62,659 nucleotides of DNA. Source: Suillus spraguei. Its lineage: Eukaryota; Basidiomycota; Agaricomycetes; Boletales; Suillaceae. Location of the stretch: assembly GCA_016800925.1 (NCBI GenBank), contig JABCPU010000388.1, positions 1 through 62,659 on the forward strand, read 5' to 3'. The notes below the pieces were generated by a model. It saw only the letters and a program-made list of their open reading frames with translations. It had not been told where the DNA came from and ran no database searches. Of this stretch, positions 21,756-33,451 are shown one piece after another; positions within the stretch are counted from its first letter, which is position 1, and each line of letters opens with the position of its first letter. The position numbers and the translations under genes were made by a program.

Positions 21756-22322
21756 AGATCGTATTCATAAGTGTTTAGTGCTGTAGTTTGTAATTTTTGA
21801 GGGGCATGTAATGAGACTTGAACCATTATATTGTGCACATTCAAGTTGTATAATATATTATGGATGAGGCTGTCTATGTAAATTCAATAATGATATTGAG
21901 GCAATGGGACAGCCAGATGCTATTGATCACAAGAGTTGGATTAGCGCAAAGTCAACAAAAACAAGGTTCAGCATGAAGTCGACAGTGCAAAGTGGTGTGT
22001 ATTGAAACTCCGTCACGGCACATATCGGCAGGTGACATTTATGCGCTGCTTCAAGCGTAGTTGTTCGACCTCGTAATAGTTTATATCAAAGAGAAGATTG
22101 TATCTATGGTAAGAGTTTAAGTAGCTGGAAGTGTGAGTTTTATGATAGTGCCGAATTCTGGGTGCTGATTGCAGTGGAAGGGATAGTGCTCACGAGGCTG
22201 GGGCATTGGGCATTGGGCATTTAATGCGCTCCTCTAGCAATTCCCTGGGCAGGTGTTTACCACTTTTGGTTCAAGTAGTACAGTGTTCAACTTGAAGCTT
22301 ACAGCATTCTCTGAGCACTAGA
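21756..22322. other. No gene seen; upstream region of the lectin gene
   Basis: This separates the dead CHAT copy from the lectin start. It contains a short 'ggggcattgggcattgggca' direct repeat near 22200. No clear core promoter element could be fixed, although transcription of the lectin (and of the fused gene, if real) must start here. Confidence 0.4.
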
Positions 22323-23580
22323 ATGACTCGCATCAAGAACCAACACGAATACAGACTGCAAAACTGTCAGGGAGGCACGCTACTTGACATCGGGGGTCAT
22401 TACGCCAGTAAGCATCATTCATCCTTCACGAGTATTCTAAGCCAGCGCTGATATTACCTTAACTTAGTCACTGGTTATCGCCCCCACTATGGCTCCAACC
22501 AAGTGGTAATCATACGCTTACTTACCATCCCACTGCAAACAGGCCGTACTGATTAACTTCCCGGTTCTTAGTGGATCTTCCAGCAGGATGAAGACCAGAA
22601 TGCATGGTCCATGAAGAATGCTGAAACTGGACACTACGTTGGAATTGAAGGCGACGCCGGTAATGACACCAAGATCGTTGCTGTTTCGTCCCCTTTCAAG
22701 TGGGATGTTAGAGACTCCGACGTCGAAAGTGTTGAAGGCATTAGGTATGTCTTTTATATTGCACATATGGTCGTGAATTGATTCTTATTGTTTTTTTGTT
22801 TGGCAGGATATTGGCCCATGGCACGAATTTCAGTTTAGACCTCGAGGACGGAAATGCGGCAAACCACACGAAAATCAAACTTCGGAGAAGTTGCCTTAGC
22901 CTCAATCAGATTTGGGCATTTACCGAGCGGATTTGCATTGAGAATCAGCACGCTTACAGCCTCAGAAATTGTCTGGATGACAGGGCTGTCAACATTTCGG
23001 GTGATGATAATTACTCCAGTATGCATCGGCCCTGCTTCAGGAGTATCCCAAGCTAACGCTAATATTTCATTAACCCAGTCGACTGTTCTCGCCCCCTCAA
23101 TAACTACAGCCAGGCGGTAATACGCTTACTTGCCACTCCACTGCAGACAGGTCGTACTGATTATCTTTTTGGTTCTTAGTGGATCTTCCAGCAGGATGAC
23201 GACAAGGATGGGTGGTTCATAAAGGCTTCTTGCTCTGGGAAATATCTTGCAATTGAAGGCGACGTCGCTAATCGCACCAGGGTCGTTGCTGTTTCGTCTC
23301 CTTTCAAGTGGGATATTAGAGACTCCAGAGAAAAAAGTGTTGAAGGCATTAGGTGTGCAAGTCTTTCATACTGCGCATATCTGGTCGTGAATTGATTTTT
23401 GATTTTTGATTTTTGTTCTGCAGGATATTGGTCCATGGCACGAATTTTGGTTTAGACCTCGAAAACTCACATTCGACAAAGCAAGCGAAAATTCAGCTCT
23501 GGGAAAGTGTGTTTGGCCTCCATCAGGTTTGGGCATTTACTGAGCGTTCAAAGGCATGTTTCCACCCTAGGCTCGTATAG
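22323..23580 (+). CDS. Ricin-B-type beta-trefoil lectin, tandem-duplicated, seven exons
   Basis: Exons: 22323-22407, 22468-22505, 22572-22744, 22807-23018, 23079-23116, 23180-23352, 23424-23580. They sum to 876 nt (291 codons plus TAG 23578-23580) with all phases consistent. The protein repeats a carbohydrate-binding beta-trefoil pattern (LQNCQGGTLLDIGG, then WIFQQDED, then ILAHGTNFSLDLE, then NQIWAFTER), typical of mushroom ricin-B-like lectins; no toxin chain is present. The second half repeats the first: exons 2 and 5 are both 38 nt, exons 3 and 6 both 173 nt. Start chosen at ATG 22323, the first ATG in frame with the QxxxG motif. The TPR-HET gene begins 19 bp after the stop, or the two are spliced together. 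Ligand unknown. Such lectins often serve in defence against animals and microbes. Confidence 0.75.
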
Positions 23581-23599
23581 TATAATACGAACATACTTT

Positions 23600-26500
23600 A
23601 TGCAGATAATCTCCATCACCACGGCTGTCCGCGAAGCATTGATCATGGGGGACTTGCTGACGGCTGAAGAGCTACTCACCAAAGATATCAACACAGATTC
23701 CAATAACTATACTTCCTACTCCCAACGCTCATTCATTATGTACCGACAACACAAGTGGGATCATGCCCTTCAGGATGCAAACAAGGTGAGATTCACTGAC
23801 CCATCATGCCCCCGTGACAAAAGTCTAACTCCATGATGGCACAGTCCATCAGTATTCAGCCCTCATTGACGGGCTATATCTCCAAGGGCTTTGCCCTCTG
23901 CGGAAGAGACTACGTCCAGGGCGCAAGGGCAGCATTTGATGTCGCATCAATGTACACGGACCAAGATTCGCAAACCACTCATTTTCTGCTCTTAATCAAG
24001 GTATATTACAGTTGCCTCGCATGCTATATGCTTCATTCTGTGTTTCAGGCTATGGCTCTATACAGCGTCAATCGACATAACGAGGCAGACCTGCTCCTCG
24101 AAGAACTCACTATCGGTTGTCCAAACCCCAATACCCGCGTATGTCATATCATGGAAGTAAGTATCATACAGCCACCCTGGATCATTGACACTAATCTTTG
24201 CAACTCACATATTAGGCATATCTACGTGTTCAACTCGAAGTCAAAGCCTTGAAGGACAAACATCACAGCAAAGCTGCTGAGCAGATCACTACCGCTGTCA
24301 ACTGCAGCGCTTTATCATCGACATCGGACATTCATGATTTATACGGTGACTTGATAGTTGTACGTTAATACACATCCGAAATACTTTTCATAACTGAGTC
24401 CCTTGTCCAGCTCCTCGGCTGGGATCTCAAATCGTTCTGGCTCCCTGCACACCAGGAATTGTGTGATGCACTCCTTCTGGCAGGTAGACCTCAAGATGCC
24501 GTGAAATCGTACCGATATGTGATGGATACGAGTGATATTACAAAAGACAGCTGCCCTGACTGGTCCAATGGCAAGTCTAGAATTCGTAATGTCACACAGG
24601 CTACGATTCTTACTACATTTCACCCAGCTTTCACGAAAGAATGCAGCGCGCTCTTGCTTACTGATGGATATGCTGCCCTTTCTGCAAAGGATTATCACAG
24701 GGCTATTGAACTATACTCGGCGGTGATCAACCTGGATTGTACATCCGATGTCGCCTTTACGAATCGCAGCGAGGCAAAGTTAGGTAAAGAGCTATGGGAA
24801 GACGCGCTCCGGGACGCGCAGAAGGTGCGATGGCTTTACATTTTCGTAGCTCATGTTGACTTCGGTGATGGATAGGTCATCGAACTCAATCCTTCGTCTT
24901 ATGTTGGATACCAGTTGAGTTATAAAGCGCTACGTGGCGCGCAACGTCACGATAAAGCTATCGACGCTTTCACAGCCATGTTGTCCAAGTTGGACGATGC
25001 TATCGATGCTTTCACAACCATGTCGTCCAAGTTGGACGATGCTTCCAAAGCGCAGATACGAGGTAAGCCATGGAATATTCCCGCATCGTCTCGAAATGCC
25101 TATCTCGTCCTGCAGAACTGCGTCAGCAGTATGTCCATCCATCCCAAGCAGACCTCGAGATTGAAAGAGCTGTTGGGACTGAACTCGAAAATGCTCCCCT
25201 TCGTTTGCTCAACACTTCCACGGGTCTTCTGTGCGATAGAGCGGCACAAAGAAATGCCTTCAAAACGAGTCCGGAGTACAATGAGCTTATTTCATATCGA
25301 ACGAAAGATTCGAACCTTCGAACGAAGCACATCAAAGACGTAGTGGCGACGTACTTCCGCTGCGTCTTGCTATCACACAGGTGGGAAGAAACAGAGGCGC
25401 TACTGCACGACATCCAGGGCAAAGTTATGTACGAGCTGAATGGACTTGGTGGTATCGCGAAACTGCGGTCGTTTTGCAAAGTCGCTCGTGATGCCGGATA
25501 TGGATGGGCATGGATGGACACCTGCTGCATCGATAAAACGAACAATAGCGAGCTTCAAGAATCGGTCAACTCCATGTTCGTCTGGTACCGCCACTCGGCG
25601 CTCACCATCGTTTACCTATGTGATGTTTCTCCTTCATCCCAGCCAGGTGCACTGGCGACGAGTGTTTGGAATGAGCGAGGATGGACTTTTCAAGAACTTG
25701 TCGCTTCGAAAGTTGTCATCTTTTATCAGAAAGATTGGTCGTTATATCTTGGAGATCGCTCAACCAACCACAAAGAGTCCCCTACAATCATGAAGGAGTT
25801 GGAGGATGCGACAAGTATAGATCCACAGGCCTTGTTGACATTCCGTCCAGGTATGAGCGAAGCTCGAAAGAAACTACAATGGGCATCCAAGCGCGTCACC
25901 ACTAAACAAGAAGACGTTGCATATTCATTATTTGGCATCTTTGGCATCACCCTACCTGTCATTTATGGCGAGAGGAAGCAACGTGCGCTTGGGCGGCTCT
26001 TGCAGGAGATCGTTGCTCAATCAGGAGACATCAGTGTTCTTGACTGGATCGGACAACCTTCCGAATTCAATAGCTGTCTTCCAGCCGATATCACCTCTTA
26101 CGCTACCCCTCCACGCATCCCTCCATCTTTGTCTGAAGATTATATTCACGCACAAGTCTCTTCGCTGCGACAAACCATGCCTACAGATCTAGCATTGAAT
26201 ATTTATAACCAGCTTAAAGAGCTGAGAGCTCCTCGGTTCGCGAACTGCAGACTTCATCTACCTTGCATTTCATTCCGTGTCACGCAAGTCAGACGGAAAC
26301 ACGGTCTAGCCCAGGACAGTCGCATCATGTATGACATCAAGGCAGACGGACTTCACGAGCTGTCGATCACCACTGAAGAGAACTTGGTTCAGTTCTTGCG
26401 GGCAAAGCCCCCTCGGCAGACGTTATTACTTGTCCGTCCATGGGATCGGCATCTCCTCGCTGACTATGCAGAGCAGCCTGACTTCACAGACGATACAGAG

Positions 26501-26776
26501 AGCATAGGATATGAGACTGGGCCCGAGTCCCCGATAGATGGCTCCCAGGTGGACGACTCTGACAAATTATCCGGCGGTTCGCCTGTTGAAGAGGAGCCTG
26601 GCTTACAAGCGTTGCGGTTGATGGTTCGCCTCCAACAGCCTTTTGACGTGTTTTTACTTGCACAGCAACCTGTCGGAGAATACAAGAGGATCGCGTCAGA
26701 CTATAACATCATTGCACAAGTCAAAGACATTGCTTCCGTTGGTCAAATGAATATAGGTACAGTAGAAATACTCTAG
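23600..26776 (+). CDS. TPR-HET domain protein (heterokaryon-incompatibility type), eight exons
   Basis: Exons: 23600-23785, 23845-24000, 24049-24156, 24216-24359, 24411-24585, 24628-24824, 24876-25062, 25116-26776, giving about 937 codons in one consistent frame. The first ~370 residues are TPR-like helical repeats (EALIMGDLLTAEELL, DYHRAIELYSAVI). The HET domain follows at about 465-590: CVLLSHRWEETEAL, WAWMDTCCIDK, ESVNSMFVWYRH, NERGWTFQELVASKVVIFY. HET domains trigger cell death on non-self fusion in fungi. The rest has an acidic Ser/Asp linker near 780 and no further domain I can name. A 48-bp unit is duplicated near 24956-25050 (AIDAFT..LSKLDD). ATG 23600 lies inside the putative acceptor of a GC-AG intron that would fuse the lectin upstream. 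No frame breaks are seen, so probably functional. Confidence 0.85.
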
Positions 26777-27432
26777 CTGTATTTTTTAAGGCCAGGCATC
26801 TCTGAACGGTATTCATTTGTGATTTTATGATCAAACCTGCGTTGTAGCTGCATGCATAAATACCACGTCATACCGTACAAAATTGTTGTGCAGATTCACG
26901 ACCACCCCCTGAAGTTTAATTCACTCAAAGGCCACTGGATGAAATTTCGCTTTCTACGTGCGACAATAAGTACTCGCTGCGGAGTAAGAAATGAGTAGTT
27001 TGCAGAGTGTGAGTTTTCGTTCATTGTATTCATAATGCTCTTCGGGGTCGTCTTCTCTATTCGATAAGCATGACCTTGATGATACGGCTGGCAATAGACA
27101 AAATTTCCCAAATCCCTGTTGAGAACCGCACAAGCGACATGACAGCGAAGACTTAGTTACTATGATAGAGGCACAACAACGGCTAGACCTACTTACCTTA
27201 CTAACAGTCCGAGTCATGGTGGAAGAGAAGAAAAATTCATTGGATTGAAAAGGAGTGGAAAACAATCGCAAAAAGACATAACCGTGCAGCAACTTCCACA
27301 GCACGAGAGGTATAAAGAAAAGGAAACCCTTGAACAGTGATGGAATTGGGTTGTGTCGAGAGGGATGAGGAGATGTGACCGAGCAGTTCCACAGGCATTA
27401 ATATTCCCTGTGTTCAAATGAGGTAATACAGT
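26777..27432. other. No gene firmly supported
   Basis: On the minus strand, two ORFs between 26896 and 27304 could be spliced (ATG near 27220, a GTAAGT donor about 20 nt later) into a short protein ending near 26900. Splice sites, start and product are all doubtful and no family is recognised. Otherwise this is 3' flank of the HET gene and upstream sequence of CHAT copy C. Confidence 0.3.
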
Positions 27433-28640
27433 TTGATCACGTCATGCTGTGTTCCGTTGCCTTTTCCGATCATTTTGAATGGATATTATTTGAGCATCAT
27501 TGAATGTGATGCGTACGAACCTCAATGCGGGCCACATGAATACCCATCCGATGTCCTCAGGCACAGTGGTCTTGACGATGGCGACCCATATATTTGTCAA
27601 CACTCTTGGCTCCCTGTTCTCCGACCTACAGCCTCAGGCTGAAGGCCGCTCGAGAACCATTATCAATGCTAGTCAGTACAGCTGCGATTGTCCTGAGTGA
27701 GCAAAATCCTATCCCAATTGATATAACGCGAACCGAAGTCGCCGAGTTGTTCTCCTCCCTCACAGAGCGATCCAATTATCAGAACAAGCTTGTGGGCATC
27801 CTCCGCAAGCTTTGGTATGATATAGTTGACCCTGTAGTCCAAGCCCTTATGGTGTCGAACGCTTGCCCTGGCTCGCGTACTTGGTGGTGTCCCACCGCTG
27901 GATTCACTTTGCTTTCTCTACAGGCAGCAGGACTCAATGAAAGGGAGAGAGATAACTTGTCACAGATCTACATCTCATCTTATACCCCCACTTTGGCGAC
28001 ACTCGTTCGTGCGAGAAAACAAGTTTCTCGAGATTCATCTTCGCAACATTTTGTAGCCATTGGTCAAGGCAACTCGGTAAAAGGGAGCTTAAATGTGTCG
28101 CTCCTGAGCTGGCCGTTGTAGCTAAGCGTCTCAAGCTCGCCATGTCGCCCTTCACATCGCTTGAGGACAGCGACGCAACAGTGCAGGGTGCACTCGATGC
28201 ATTAAACCATAACCAGTGGTTTCACCTGGCCTGCCACGGAATGCCGAATCGACAACGACCATTCCAGTCTTCATTTCCCATGCGCGACGGACCATTGATG
28301 ATCAAGGACATATTCCGATCCAACTGGCGAAACTCAGAGTTTGCATTCTTATCGGCTTTCCACACAACCGTAGGTGATGAGAAGAGTCCCGATGAGTCTA
28401 TCCATCTCGCTGCAGCTATGCAATTTTCTGGATTTTGCAGTGATTGGCACTATGTGGTCTGTCGATAACGAGGTTGCACGGCAGGTTGTGTCTGTTTTTT
28501 ACAACAAGCTGGCCGATGATTCGGGGAGGTTGGACAGCACACGGGCTGCGGTGGCGTTGCACAAGGCTGTGAAGAAATTGCGGGTTAATCATGTTTTACT
28601 TGAACAGCAGATCGTATTCATTCACATGTGTGTCTATTTC
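27433..28640 (+). pseudogene. CHAT-domain (caspase-like) pseudogene, copy C
   Basis: The best-preserved of the three copies. Segments in order: IIECDAYEPQCGP (about 27496); a long CHAT frame to about 28085 (KLVGILRKLWYDIVDPVVQA, FVAIGQGN); a shift; the catalytic His motif FHLACHGMPNR (about 28222); a second shift near 28440; and the end MWSVDNEVARQVVSVFYN to TAA near 28643. The position of the catalytic Cys reads FLSAFHTTVGDE, so Cys is replaced by Phe. The gene is therefore dead both by frame and by active site. Its neighbour on the right is an inverted P450, the same arrangement as CHAT copy A with P450 copy 0. Confidence 0.78.
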
Positions 28641-28782
28641 TAATATCTATACGGGAGGCGTATGATACATAGCGGCAATACATCACAAACAAGATGAATT
28701 ATAACGAGCCTACGAAGTTACACAAAAAAACCAAAATTGTTGTACAAACAGCCATGAAAAGCGAAAATCTGATATATATTGT

Positions 28783-30884
28783 CTAAGAGAAAGTGCTTCT
28801 CAACAATGCCTCATCCATGCGGGGCTTGAAGATTAGGCTGAAAGGCATCTGGTGTGATACTACACCAGGGGTAAAGGCAGTGTCGTCAATGGGATCATCA
28901 GGGTCTTCTGCCACAGTAAACGACCAGAACATAAAAGCGACAGCGATAAACACTGATCTGAAATGCGGTGGACGCAATGAGACAAAGAAATCATAAAGCC
29001 ACGTTGTCAACTTACCGCCTAGCAATATGCACCCCGGGCATGCACTAAAATATGTTTAGCGGAAAGCCAGTAAACTAAAGGAACGGGTATTTACCGTCTT
29101 CCATAACCGAAAGTGAACAACTTCATGTCCTCTCTGATTTCTCCGTCTGGACCGATCCATCGCTGTGGATTGAATACTTCGGGATCGTGATAGACAGAGG
29201 GATCACGCCCGATGCACCTGAAGCACACAGTCAAATATTGTACAAATGAATCCCGTCTCGTACTAACCAATTGCTCCCGGTGACAATGGCGCCAGCAGGG
29301 ATGCACATGCCGTTCTGTCATGACGATGAACTCAAATTTTTATTTCGTATTTTGTGCGACATACCCAAATGACATCTTCTGTTGCGCGGTGCGGGAATCC
29401 TGAAATGCTGATCAATCAAACGACCTTGAATGTGTCTCCTTGCCTCACCTGTTGGGTTGATAGGCCTCCATCGAAGAGCTTCCAGAATGAAAGCTTGAAC
29501 CTGAACAAGCCGCGGCCAGTCCTCGAAAGTGGGAGCTGCGATACAAGGTCAGTCGGTTTTGAGCTACAACGAGTTTTACCTGCATACGGTTGTCGCTACC
29601 AACCACAGCTTCCATCTCCTCGTGTACGCGAGCTTGCGCGTGTGGGAAACGCGCAGCAGCCATTAACACTGTTGTTGTCCCGACGGCAGTCTAAGATTCC
29701 GTAAGTTAATGAGCTGATGTGTATCAATTTCTTTGGCTTACCGTATCGGAACCAGCTCCGACAAGGGACCCGCTGAGATACGCTATCTCTTCCTCAGACA
29801 AATTGTTATCGTCGGAATGCAAGAGGAGATCCTTTGTGACTGAATCGGGGGCAATGTTGTTTTCCTGTTGTAGGTCATGACGAAATTGATGCAATAACAG
29901 AAAAAGGGTCCTTACCACTTGACTTTTAACCCATTTGAATTGGCCCCATAACATATTGTATTCTTCCTGTGCCGCCTGCTTCAAGTCTCGCCCATAACCA
30001 GGGACATATTTGAGGATGGGGTACCTGTCAACGAGGTACGCGCCTGGTGCCATTGCGCTCTGAATCCATTTGACCATCTTTTGCAGGCGCAATAGATAAG
30101 GGTCATCGAGTGATGTGTAGGTTGTTTTCCCATAGACAACATGTAGAATTACAGATGCGACGTAACTATGCGTAGATGTCATCAGCTGAAATGTGAAAAT
30201 AGTAAATGGACGAACCGCTTGATATGCCGCTGGTGCAATTTGGGTTCGTGCAGCATGTCCAAAATAATCTCGCGTGCATGCGCGACCTGTATCGGCTCGT
30301 ACGTCTGAGCAGTCTTCACTTGGAGGTGCACATGCGAAGTTCTGAGTAATCAGGACGTGAGACGGTCAGGTTTTAATTCAATCAATGTATCGCTCACTTG
30401 CGAAATTTGCGATACAGTTCTCCATAGCGAAGTTGGACAAATCGCATCCCTCTTCCAAGCATTTCACCGCCAGCGACCGAACGAGGTCGGTCTGCGATGA
30501 ATGCGCCTTGTTTCTCCATGAGGTCAATCGCTTCCTACCAAAGATGTGAATGCCTCAATGATAATACCTACAAAATGCGGTCATACCTGGTGACGTCCGA
30601 TGATGACTAGTACATTTTTTCCGTCGTTAAGAGATATAACTGGTCCATATTCTGCTATCCACTGAGCAATCTTCCTTGGTGGGCTGTTGTCGTGCATCAG
30701 TATATGCCGATCATGGCATGGCCAAGACATACTGATACCCAAGAGGAGGCTCTGATGGACCAGGAGGTAGGGGCAGTTGACGGCATTTAGATGTGCGGGA
30801 ACGGACAATGACACCTAGCAGACAGAGGATGATTGCCCCAGTCTTCCAGTTCCACGCGGAGAGCACGTCAAGAACGAAAGGCAT
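28783..30884 (-). pseudogene. Cytochrome P450, copy 1, frameshift at the heme loop
   Basis: P450s are heme monooxygenases held in the ER membrane by an N-terminal helix. ATG 30884 opens the anchor (AWNWKTGAIILCLLGVIV) and the LPLPPGPSEPP hinge. Then come AQWIAEYGPVISLNDGKNVL, the I-helix (YLSGSLVGAGSDT, about 29770), ExxR (about 29480), the RDPSVYHDPEVFNPQRW stretch and the heme loop FGYGRR...ACPG. At the heme loop one base is missing compared with copies 2 and 3 (CCGGGGTG instead of CCGGGAATG), which shifts the frame just after the heme Cys. The last exon (AEDPDDPIDDTAFTPGVVSH, stop 28783) is otherwise intact. Introns are short and match the other copies. Subfamily unknown. Confidence 0.75.
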
Positions 30885-32158
30885 GAGGAGATAGTTTCTG
30901 GGGCGTCCTTCCGAAGTTCTCCTTTCTGCTTTTATAAACGAACAAAATGCTAGAACCGCTCATGCAAGTCCGGTGTTGATTTGACAACCGGCACATATGT
31001 ATAACCAAAACAAATGATTTTACCCATGTGATACCTAGCACGCTTCGTGAAATGATTCGAGCTAAGCTGCTGCACTGTTCAGGGAAATTCAGTCTGTCTG
31101 AACGTCAACATAGTGCATTTCAAAAGCCATAGATGACTCATTCGCAGGATGTAATGGATCCTTAATATAGACTGACTAACCTTGTGGTGGTGGTTGCTGA
31201 TGAGGGTAAAGAATCAACCGATTTCAGATCAATGAAGACCTACTGCGCAATTCTGTGGTCGACATGTATAGTTATGGCATGGTGTCTCCCTGTGGTGTAT
31301 GACCATCTTTGAAACCGGGAGCCACTGTCAGAAGCAGCCTATTATACAGATTCTTAGGGTAAGCCTCTTGTGCGGTGATAGTGTAAAACTTACAATTGTA
31401 TCTCTGAATTATGGCCAGAAAGTGAGTTGGCACAACATGTGTCGCTTTATCCTGCGTTTTAGTTTCCGTATCAAAGACGGTCAGCAGAGCGCAATAGAAT
31501 TGAAAAAGTCCCTTGATCATTGTTAGCTGTAAATCACCGCAAAATCATTGATTCTAGACCAATCCTTCTCCCCGGCGCCAATCAGTGTCGGTGTCATATG
31601 GGCTGACCAGTAACGTTGCATTAACTCCTGTAGCCATGGGCAAGATGCGTCTGGTCCAAAGAAAATAGATAAAGTATGAGCGGCATACTACTAATAGTAC
31701 TAGACACGGTGCGGCCGCAAAAGTGGCACGGTCACCTGACACTGATTGACGGTGCAGTTTGTATTACCGATACTTATACTTAGTAACTCTTTATAAACTC
31801 GTAGCACTTAAAGTTCCAAATTTCATTCAAAACTTTACTTGCATCAGCACTAGGATAATGATGCTCCACTGCTGCGACTGCTACGGTAATTTTTGTAAAC
31901 CACGTACAAGAATTCAGACTTCCGACGGCCTTCCAGGTTAACATTCTGATCAGGCTGTGCGAAAGAACTATTCACGAAGCTAAGCTATTTGTGTAGCAGA
32001 TAAGTACATCAGATTATTATGAAATGCCACCACTCAGGATGATACAAATATCAGTGGTAGTCAGAGTGAACGATTATGGAGCGATTCGGAATGCGATTCA
32101 AAAAAACGATTTTGGACGCTGAGAATCGGATTATGAGCTTAATCGTGCTTAATCGTCG

Positions 32159-32178
32159 AAGCGCCTCAAGAGGCGCTT
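32159..32178. repeat. Perfect 9-bp hairpin
   Basis: 'aagcgcctc' and 'gaggcgctt' are separated by two bases, in the middle of repeated 'aatcg' motifs. It could be the centre of a small palindromic element or a former terminator. Confidence 0.5.
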
Positions 32179-32304
32179 AACACGATTATGAATCGGATTC
32201 TGCACTGTGGATTGAACTATATTTCTCTTATTTAAAATTTATATTCAATTAAATATACTTGTCCTGGCATGCAAGCAACTGTACCCTCTGCGTGTTTGAG
32301 CAAC

Positions 32305-32591
32305 ATGGCACCCAAAGACAAAGAAATCCAATAAGTATCATCGCCAAAAACTCGTAAAAAAGCGCCCGTAAAAAAGGGCAAACAAAGGGCAGCTAGCAGG
32401 CTCGAAGACTCTCGCAAAATTTGTCAGGACGTCGTGGTTTTAGTATATCTAGCACATAACACATTTGAGATGGGCCACGAGGAAGCTGATTGCGAGCCAT
32501 CTGGTAGCGGTGTGAATAGAAACAAGCCTCCGTTGGCGACGCAGGTGGATTTGAGCTCATTTTTTCTTCACCTGCAATGCAAACATAATTA
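32305..32591 (+). pseudogene. Possible short gene remnant, basic N-terminus
   Basis: ATG 32305 opens a Lys-rich N-terminus (MAPKDKEIQ), broken by a TAA after nine codons. The same frame then stays open for about 85 codons to a TAA near 32589, with a basic stretch (PKTRKKAPVKKGKQRAASR) followed by an acidic part. This could be a chance ORF. No homology is recognised. Confidence 0.2.
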
Positions 32592-32986
32592 GATTTTGTA
32601 CTTGCACTTGCCTTTGCGTTCGTTGTGGCATCTTGAGTAGTCCGTGTCGCTGGCGTGTCCGAAACAGTTTATAATAATTGCAAGTATATTCACCTGTAAG
32701 GTAGTACTTAGCATAGATAGATAAGTTCATGAATCCAACGAGAATCGCATTGAAAATCCGTTCACGCAGCACTGACAGTAATCTTTGGGAGCTCAAAGTT
32801 ACACCCAGCGGCCAACCCCGAAAATTGAAATGAGGCTACGAGTAATTTCCACGGAGTTCAGACTCTTACAAGATTTCAAACTTCCGAATATTCCGGTCAA
32901 GCTGAATTACCCGGTACTGCGGCTAATTGTTTCATGTATATGGGGTCATTGGTGAGTTTGTGGAACCCGATCAGAGGAGTGGCCCC

Positions 32987-33293
32987 TATCAAGATATGTT
33001 CCTCTTATCTATCATTACATACTTATCATACACGTTTCATCCACGTTCATATTTTCGTTCTCAGTTCAAACGATCCTCTAATATTCAGCGTCCATAGAAT
33101 TCTTTTCCCTCAGTCTTTCCAACTAAGACTGAGGTGAGCTACTTACTACGACTTGAACATCATACTTAGTACTAACGATGTATAGTTCTCACTCTCTCGT
33201 TTCTAGGTATGAACCTGTCATAGTTTAGTCTTTCCAACTAAGACTGAGTTCTCACTCTCTCGTTTCTAGTCCAAGCCTCTTCAGATCTTCACA
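32987..33293 (+). repeat. 5' LTR of copia 2
   Basis: Starts TATCAAGATATG and ends TCTTCACA, i.e. TA..CA rather than TG..CA ends. It contains two copies of 'tctttccaactaagactgag' and of 'ttctcactctctcgtttcta'. Confidence 0.9.
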
Positions 33294-33308
33294 GGTTATG
33301 AGCCCTGG
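33294..33308 (+). other. Primer binding site of copia 2
   Basis: GGTTATGAGCCCTGG directly follows the 5' LTR. Its first 14 bases equal those of the copia 1 site and match the initiator tRNA-Met anticodon region, so both elements probably use the same half-tRNA priming. Confidence 0.65.
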
Positions 33309-33451
33309 CTCAGACTAGGACTGAACGAGGCCGCCCCGTATCGCCGCTAGATCCTTGGATCCTTCTTATCGCTCTACCTCTGTCGCCACCGCTGACGCCC
33401 ATTCTTTCATCTCAACCGATACTTAATTTGCCCATTCCTCCTGCTTTGTTG

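Larger units (their letters stand above)
30885..32986. other. No gene firmly supported between P450 copy 1 and copia 2
   Basis: Mostly AT-rich with short ORFs. On the minus strand 31272-31742 two frames look weakly membrane-protein-like, but no family or splice pattern convinces. A perfect short hairpin lies at 32159-32178, inside a region of repeated 'ttaatcgtgcttaatcgt' motifs (32090-32200). Confidence 0.4.
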
